This document shows, piece after piece, positions 5,311 to 8,238 of a stretch of DNA of 8,238 nt. Within the stretch, counting starts at the first letter, position 1. Each line of letters opens with the position of its first letter. This DNA comes from Clostridia bacterium (GTDB lineage Bacteria; Bacillota_E; RBS10-35; JAJYVN01). Location of the stretch: the NCBI GenBank assembly GCA_027335515.1, contig DAHWHT010000053.1:1-8238 (forward strand), written 5' to 3'. The translations under genes were made by a program, and so were the position numbers. Below the pieces are notes generated by a model that was not told where the DNA came from, ran no database searches, and worked only from the letters and a program-made list of their open reading frames with translations.

Positions 5311-7653
5311 TCAGCGCTGCAGGGTGACCGCCAGGATGCGGGCGTTGGGGCTCGCGGCGAAATCCATCCCCAAGAGCGCCCGCCCGGTGGTGGTGGGCAG
5401 CCGCAGGGCGTCCAGTCCGCAGGCCGGTGTCGTCTGCTGTCCGCCGGGACCCAGGCGGTAGGGGGTCGTGAGCACGCGCACCTGGGGCGGCGCGGCCGGC
5501 ACACACCAATCGCTGAAGGTGATGGTGCGGTGGGCCCGGACCCCTCCGGCGTACCGCAGGGTCAGCCCCACCTGCTGCGTGCCGTTTACACCGCTTTCGA
5601 GCAACCAGACGGCACGGTCCCGTTGGGCCGGCAGGGTCAGGTGGGCCCCACCCGCCAGGTCGATCGCCGAAAGGCGGTGGGCGCCGCCCGCAGGGAAGAG
5701 GAAGGGGACGTGCCAGATGCCGGCGTTGAAGGCGTGGGAGCCGGCGGACGGCAGGAGGGCGGGGGCAAAGGTGTTGCCGCCCCCGTCGTAGCCGCGGCCC
5801 TGCGCGACGCCCGGGCTGCCGATCGCCGTGAGGTTGAAGAGCCGGTAGAGGGACACCTCGCGGTAGGGACCAATGCTGCGGGCCGCGGGATGGGCCGAGG
5901 CGAAATGGATGCTCGCCAGGGCGTGCCAGGCCGCTTTCCAAAGACCTCCGGTGAGAAAGCCCCCGAGTTGCGCGAGGGGGCGGGGCGCGGCGACCGGGTG
6001 GGCGAGGGTAAAGTGTCCGATGCCGCCCGAGCGGTTCGGGCGCCAGATCTGGAAGCCGGCGACCGAGCGGTTGAAGTGGTAGTGGGCCTGCACCGCCGCT
6101 TGCACCCGGGAGCCGAGCGGCGCGCCGAGGTAGCCGTTGATCTGTCCGAGATTGCGGTAGAAGACCGCGGCGTAGTAGCCGCCGTCGATCGCCTGCAGCA
6201 GGGGCGCCGCACTCCAATGCCCGTCGGCGTGTACCGTGCCGAGTTCAAACGGCTGCCACTGCATGGTGTGGCCCGCCTGGACCGCCACGCCCCACGGGAA
6301 GTCCAGGCCGAGCACCGGGCCGCGGATGGCGGCCAGGGCGTGGATCATGGCCACGTTTCCCGGGTTGTTGGGCCCAAGGTCGTTGGCGCCGCCCCCGGCG
6401 GCCGCCGGCGACTGGCGCAGCGTGTACGGGCCCATGCGCGCCAGGGCCTGGCTCGCCAGGGGCGCCAGCCGCACCCAGCGCGGCGGTTGGCCGTGGATGA
6501 AGACAAACAGCATGGCGGGCAGCAGTAGTTCCAGCGGCCACACGGGCCAGGGTGCCCGAGCCGCCAGGCGCCGCACCCGGGCGATCAGCACGCCCACGCA
6601 CGCCGCCGCAGCCGCATAGAGCGGGAAGAAGTAGTTGATGGCCGCCCCAACCTTGCCGATCGTGGCGAAGACTCCGACGGACGCAGCCAACCAGACCGGC
6701 CACAACAGGCTGCCCGTTGCCGCCAATCCGAGTGCGGAGCCGCCCAGACCCAGGCGGAAGATAAACCGACCCGAGCCACCCATCCAATTGTGCCAGTTGC
6801 CGACCACCGCACCGAAGTTCCAGGCGTTTTCGTTGTCGACCACGGCGTTGACGTAAAAGGCGCCGTGTGACCACACCTGCAGGCCGACAAAACCGGCAAA
6901 GATGCCGGCCGCCGTGGCCAGGCCGACGCCCAGGCCCCTGCGCCAGTCCCGCCACAGCAGATAGACGTAGGCGGCAAAGATGCCGTCGACCATCGATTGG
7001 CGGGTGAAGACGGTGAGCAAGGCGCAGGGCACCGCCCACCACACGCGTCGGGTGCCGGCGTAGCGCAGGACCACCCAGACCGTCAGCAGGGAGAAAAACA
7101 GCGCCAGGGAGTCGACGCGGTTGAACGGACCCCAGGAGTAGATGCCGGGCATGGTCGGCAAGAGGCCGGCGGCGATGGCGGCGGCGATGGCCTGGCCCGT
7201 CCCCTGCCAGACGATGCAGCCGATCAGGATCGTCGAGCCGACGATGGCCAGGGTGGACACCAACCGCCCGGCGGTGAAGGTGGGCCCGTAAAAGTGCATG
7301 AACAGGGCGGCTAGCGCCGGAAACACCGGGGGGTAGTTGCCGACGATGAAGGGTGGCCGCTGGTCGAGTCGGTAGAAGTTGAGACCGTGCAGCAGCATGA
7401 CCTCTTCGTTGAACAGAGGTCCCTCACCGTAGTCCACCTGGTAGTTGGCGTGGAACCAGGTGCGGGCATGGATCCAAAACGCGTGGTCGTAGGCCAGGAG
7501 CGGATGCGCCGCGGCGATGTAGGCCAGGCTGATCAGCAGCGTCCAGATCAAGCGCAGCGGCCGGGCGGCCAGGGCGGTGGCCGCGTCGCCAAGCGCCGTG
7601 CGCCACGCCTGCAGGTGGTCGCGCAGCCGCCGGGTCGTGAAGACCTCCCTCAC
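5311..7653 (-). CDS. GT-C-type membrane glycosyltransferase with large extracytoplasmic C-terminus
   Basis: A 780-aa integral membrane protein, probably using a polyprenyl-phosphate-linked sugar to glycosylate an acceptor on the outer face of the membrane. Residues 34-386 contain about 10-12 hydrophobic segments. The first outside loop holds DYGEG (74-78) and NEE (82-84); acidic residues here, D74 and E77, are the candidate catalytic residues of GT-C enzymes. NYPP (106-109) and FTRQS (216-220) match other recurrent loop motifs of ArnT/PMT-like and GT87-like proteins. Residues about 390-600 form a soluble domain with the family-like segment GPVLGLDFPWG. Residues about 600-780 look like an added beta-sandwich (YDGGGNTF 622-629, FSDWC 713-717, LAVTLQR at the end). 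The GTG start overlaps the UppP-like stop in GTGA, so the genes are translationally coupled. The longer open frame upstream reads through the UppP-like gene and is a shadow. Acceptor and donor are unknown. Confidence 0.88.
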   Translation of the reverse strand: MREVFTTRRLRDHLQAWRTALGDAATALAARPLRLIWTLLISLAYIAAAHPLLAYDHAFWIHARTWFHANYQVDYGEGPLFNEEVMLLHGLNFYRLDQRPPFIVGNYPPVFPALAALFMHFYGPTFTAGRLVSTLAIVGSTILIGCIVWQGTGQAIAAAIAAGLLPTMPGIYSWGPFNRVDSLALFFSLLTVWVVLRYAGTRRVWWAVPCALLTVFTRQSMVDGIFAAYVYLLWRDWRRGLGVGLATAAGIFAGFVGLQVWSHGAFYVNAVVDNENAWNFGAVVGNWHNWMGGSGRFIFRLGLGGSALGLAATGSLLWPVWLAASVGVFATIGKVGAAINYFFPLYAAAAACVGVLIARVRRLAARAPWPVWPLELLLPAMLFVFIHGQPPRWVRLAPLASQALARMGPYTLRQSPAAAGGGANDLGPNNPGNVAMIHALAAIRGPVLGLDFPWGVAVQAGHTMQWQPFELGTVHADGHWSAAPLLQAIDGGYYAAVFYRNLGQINGYLGAPLGSRVQAAVQAHYHFNRSVAGFQIWRPNRSGGIGHFTLAHPVAAPRPLAQLGGFLTGGLWKAAWHALASIHFASAHPAARSIGPYREVSLYRLFNLTAIGSPGVAQGRGYDGGGNTFAPALLPSAGSHAFNAGIWHVPFLFPAGGAHRLSAIDLAGGAHLTLPAQRDRAVWLLESGVNGTQQVGLTLRYAGGVRAHRTITFSDWCVPAAPPQVRVLTTPYRLGPGGQQTTPACGLDALRLPTTTGRALLGMDFAASPNARILAVTLQR

Positions 7654-8238
7654 GAGGCGAACACCCCCAGGACCAGGAGCAGCGCGCCCAGTACGGAGCA
7701 CAGGCCGATCCAGCCCGCACCGTCGTCGCGTGCGACCCACGCGCGCAGCAGTCGGGCCCCGGCCCACGCCCCCGCGCACGCCCCCAGCGCGGCCGGCAGC
7801 ATGGCGGGTGCGCCATGGCCCAGCGCCGCCGGCAGCCACAGCAGACCGCCGACGGCCGCGGTGGGGGCCGCCGCCATCAGGGCGAACCGCAGCGCTTCCG
7901 ACCGCGGCAGGCGGCCCACGACGGCCGTGGCCCAAAACACCGCCACCACGGAAATCCCCGGCAGGGCAAGCAGCCCGGCGGCGACCCCTCCCGCACCGGC
8001 GAGCCAGGGGGGAAGGGCGGGCGTTTCGCCGTCGGCGGCCGCCGCGGTCGCCCGCCGCGTCGCCGCCAGCAGGGCTCCCCCGCCGACCAGCAGCAGCCCG
8101 ATGGTTGCGGCCGCCTCAAGCTGGCCGGTCAGGTGGCGCAACCAAAAGCGCAGCAGCGCCGCGGGCAGCGCTGCCGCGGCCAGGGCGGTGACGGTCGTGG
8201 CATTCGGGGCGCCGTCGCGCAGTGCCGCCCAGTCGGCA
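7650..8238 (-). CDS. UppP/BacA-like membrane protein lacking the SRSG motif (runs off right edge)
   Basis: The last 195 residues of a hydrophobic protein related to undecaprenyl-diphosphatase, which recycles the lipid carrier for wall and polysaccharide synthesis. The visible LPAALLRFWLRHLTGQ (24-39) and IGLLLVGGGALL (46-57) match the middle of UppP, and LALPGIS followed by RSEALRFALMAAAPTA (112-127) matches the second conserved block, whose usual form is PGxSRSG...ARFSFLL...P. Several further membrane helices follow to the end. UppP is normally about 270 aa, so roughly 75 residues, including the first Glu-rich motif, lie outside the window. The normal SRSG is here SVVA (visible residues 96-99), removing the conserved Arg and Ser-Gly. 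It is therefore probably a divergent paralogue, perhaps a lipid-carrier-binding or transport protein rather than a phosphatase. It is coupled to the GT-C gene by a 4-bp overlap. Confidence 0.78.
   Translation of the reverse strand, partial: ADWAALRDGAPNATTVTALAAAALPAALLRFWLRHLTGQLEAAATIGLLLVGGGALLAATRRATAAAADGETPALPPWLAGAGGVAAGLLALPGISVVAVFWATAVVGRLPRSEALRFALMAAAPTAAVGGLLWLPAALGHGAPAMLPAALGACAGAWAGARLLRAWVARDDGAGWIGLCSVLGALLLVLGVFAS

Noticed and set aside
5278..5313. Intrinsic terminator after the GT-C gene
   Set aside because: Only short stems with 5-6 pairs are present and no T-run follows on the minus strand. This is not enough to call a terminator.
4075..6528. Plus-strand open frame of 817 codons
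   Set aside because: It lies antisense to the aldo/keto reductase and GT-C genes, both of which have clear family motifs. Its product is Gly/Arg/Val low complexity with no domain, as expected from a frame opposite GC-rich codons.
7654..7935. Upstream extension of the GT-C protein by 94 residues
   Set aside because: It overlaps the UppP-like gene in another frame and is Gly/Arg/Pro-rich. The GTG at 7653, inside a GTGA overlap, is a far better start.
1..8238. Mobile element, CRISPR array, tRNA or attachment site
   Set aside because: No transposase, integrase, spaced repeat array, cloverleaf or flanking direct repeats were seen by eye. Composition is even throughout, giving no sign of recent transfer.

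Overview
This 8.2 kb window is very GC-rich (roughly 70%), with strongly G/C-ending codons and several GTG or TTG starts that follow purine-rich Shine-Dalgarno sequences. It is almost certainly a bacterial chromosome. The style fits a high-GC Bacillota (Thermaerobacter/Symbiobacterium-like), Actinomycetota or a similar group, but I cannot fix the taxon from sequence alone. I see no tRNA, rRNA, CRISPR array, insertion sequence or phage gene.

Layout, left to right. (1) The N-terminal part of an M14 zinc carboxypeptidase lies on the minus strand and leaves the window at base 1. Its HxxE zinc motif and NRD motif are visible. (2) A divergent intergenic region of about 440 bp carries a G-quadruplex-type sequence and a perfect 10-bp inverted repeat just upstream of the next gene. 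(3) A plus-strand two-gene operon encodes a retaining GT-B glycosyltransferase (GT4/GT5, glycogen-synthase-like) and a GH57 alpha-amylase-family enzyme, a likely alpha-glucan pair. (4) A convergent junction follows, where the GH57 stop codon overlaps the stop of a small minus-strand gene for an Arg-rich, probably disordered protein of 81 aa. (5) Two further minus-strand genes overlap by one base: an aldo/keto reductase and, downstream of it, a small zinc-ribbon protein with two membrane segments. An extended -10 promoter-like site lies upstream of the reductase. (6) At the right end, a UppP/BacA-like membrane protein (truncated by the window edge) overlaps by 4 bp a 780-aa GT-C-type membrane glycosyltransferase with a large extracytoplasmic C-terminus.

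How the genes may work together. The GT/GH57 pair probably makes and remodels an alpha-glucan or a related glucoside in the cytoplasm. The UppP-like and GT-C proteins look like a translationally coupled envelope module acting on polyprenyl-linked sugars. Two features stand out there: the UppP-like protein lacks the SRSG catalytic motif, and the glycosyltransferase ends in what looks like a fused beta-sandwich carbohydrate-binding domain. The reductase, zinc-ribbon protein and Arg-rich small protein could share one transcript, but nothing in the sequence ties their functions together.
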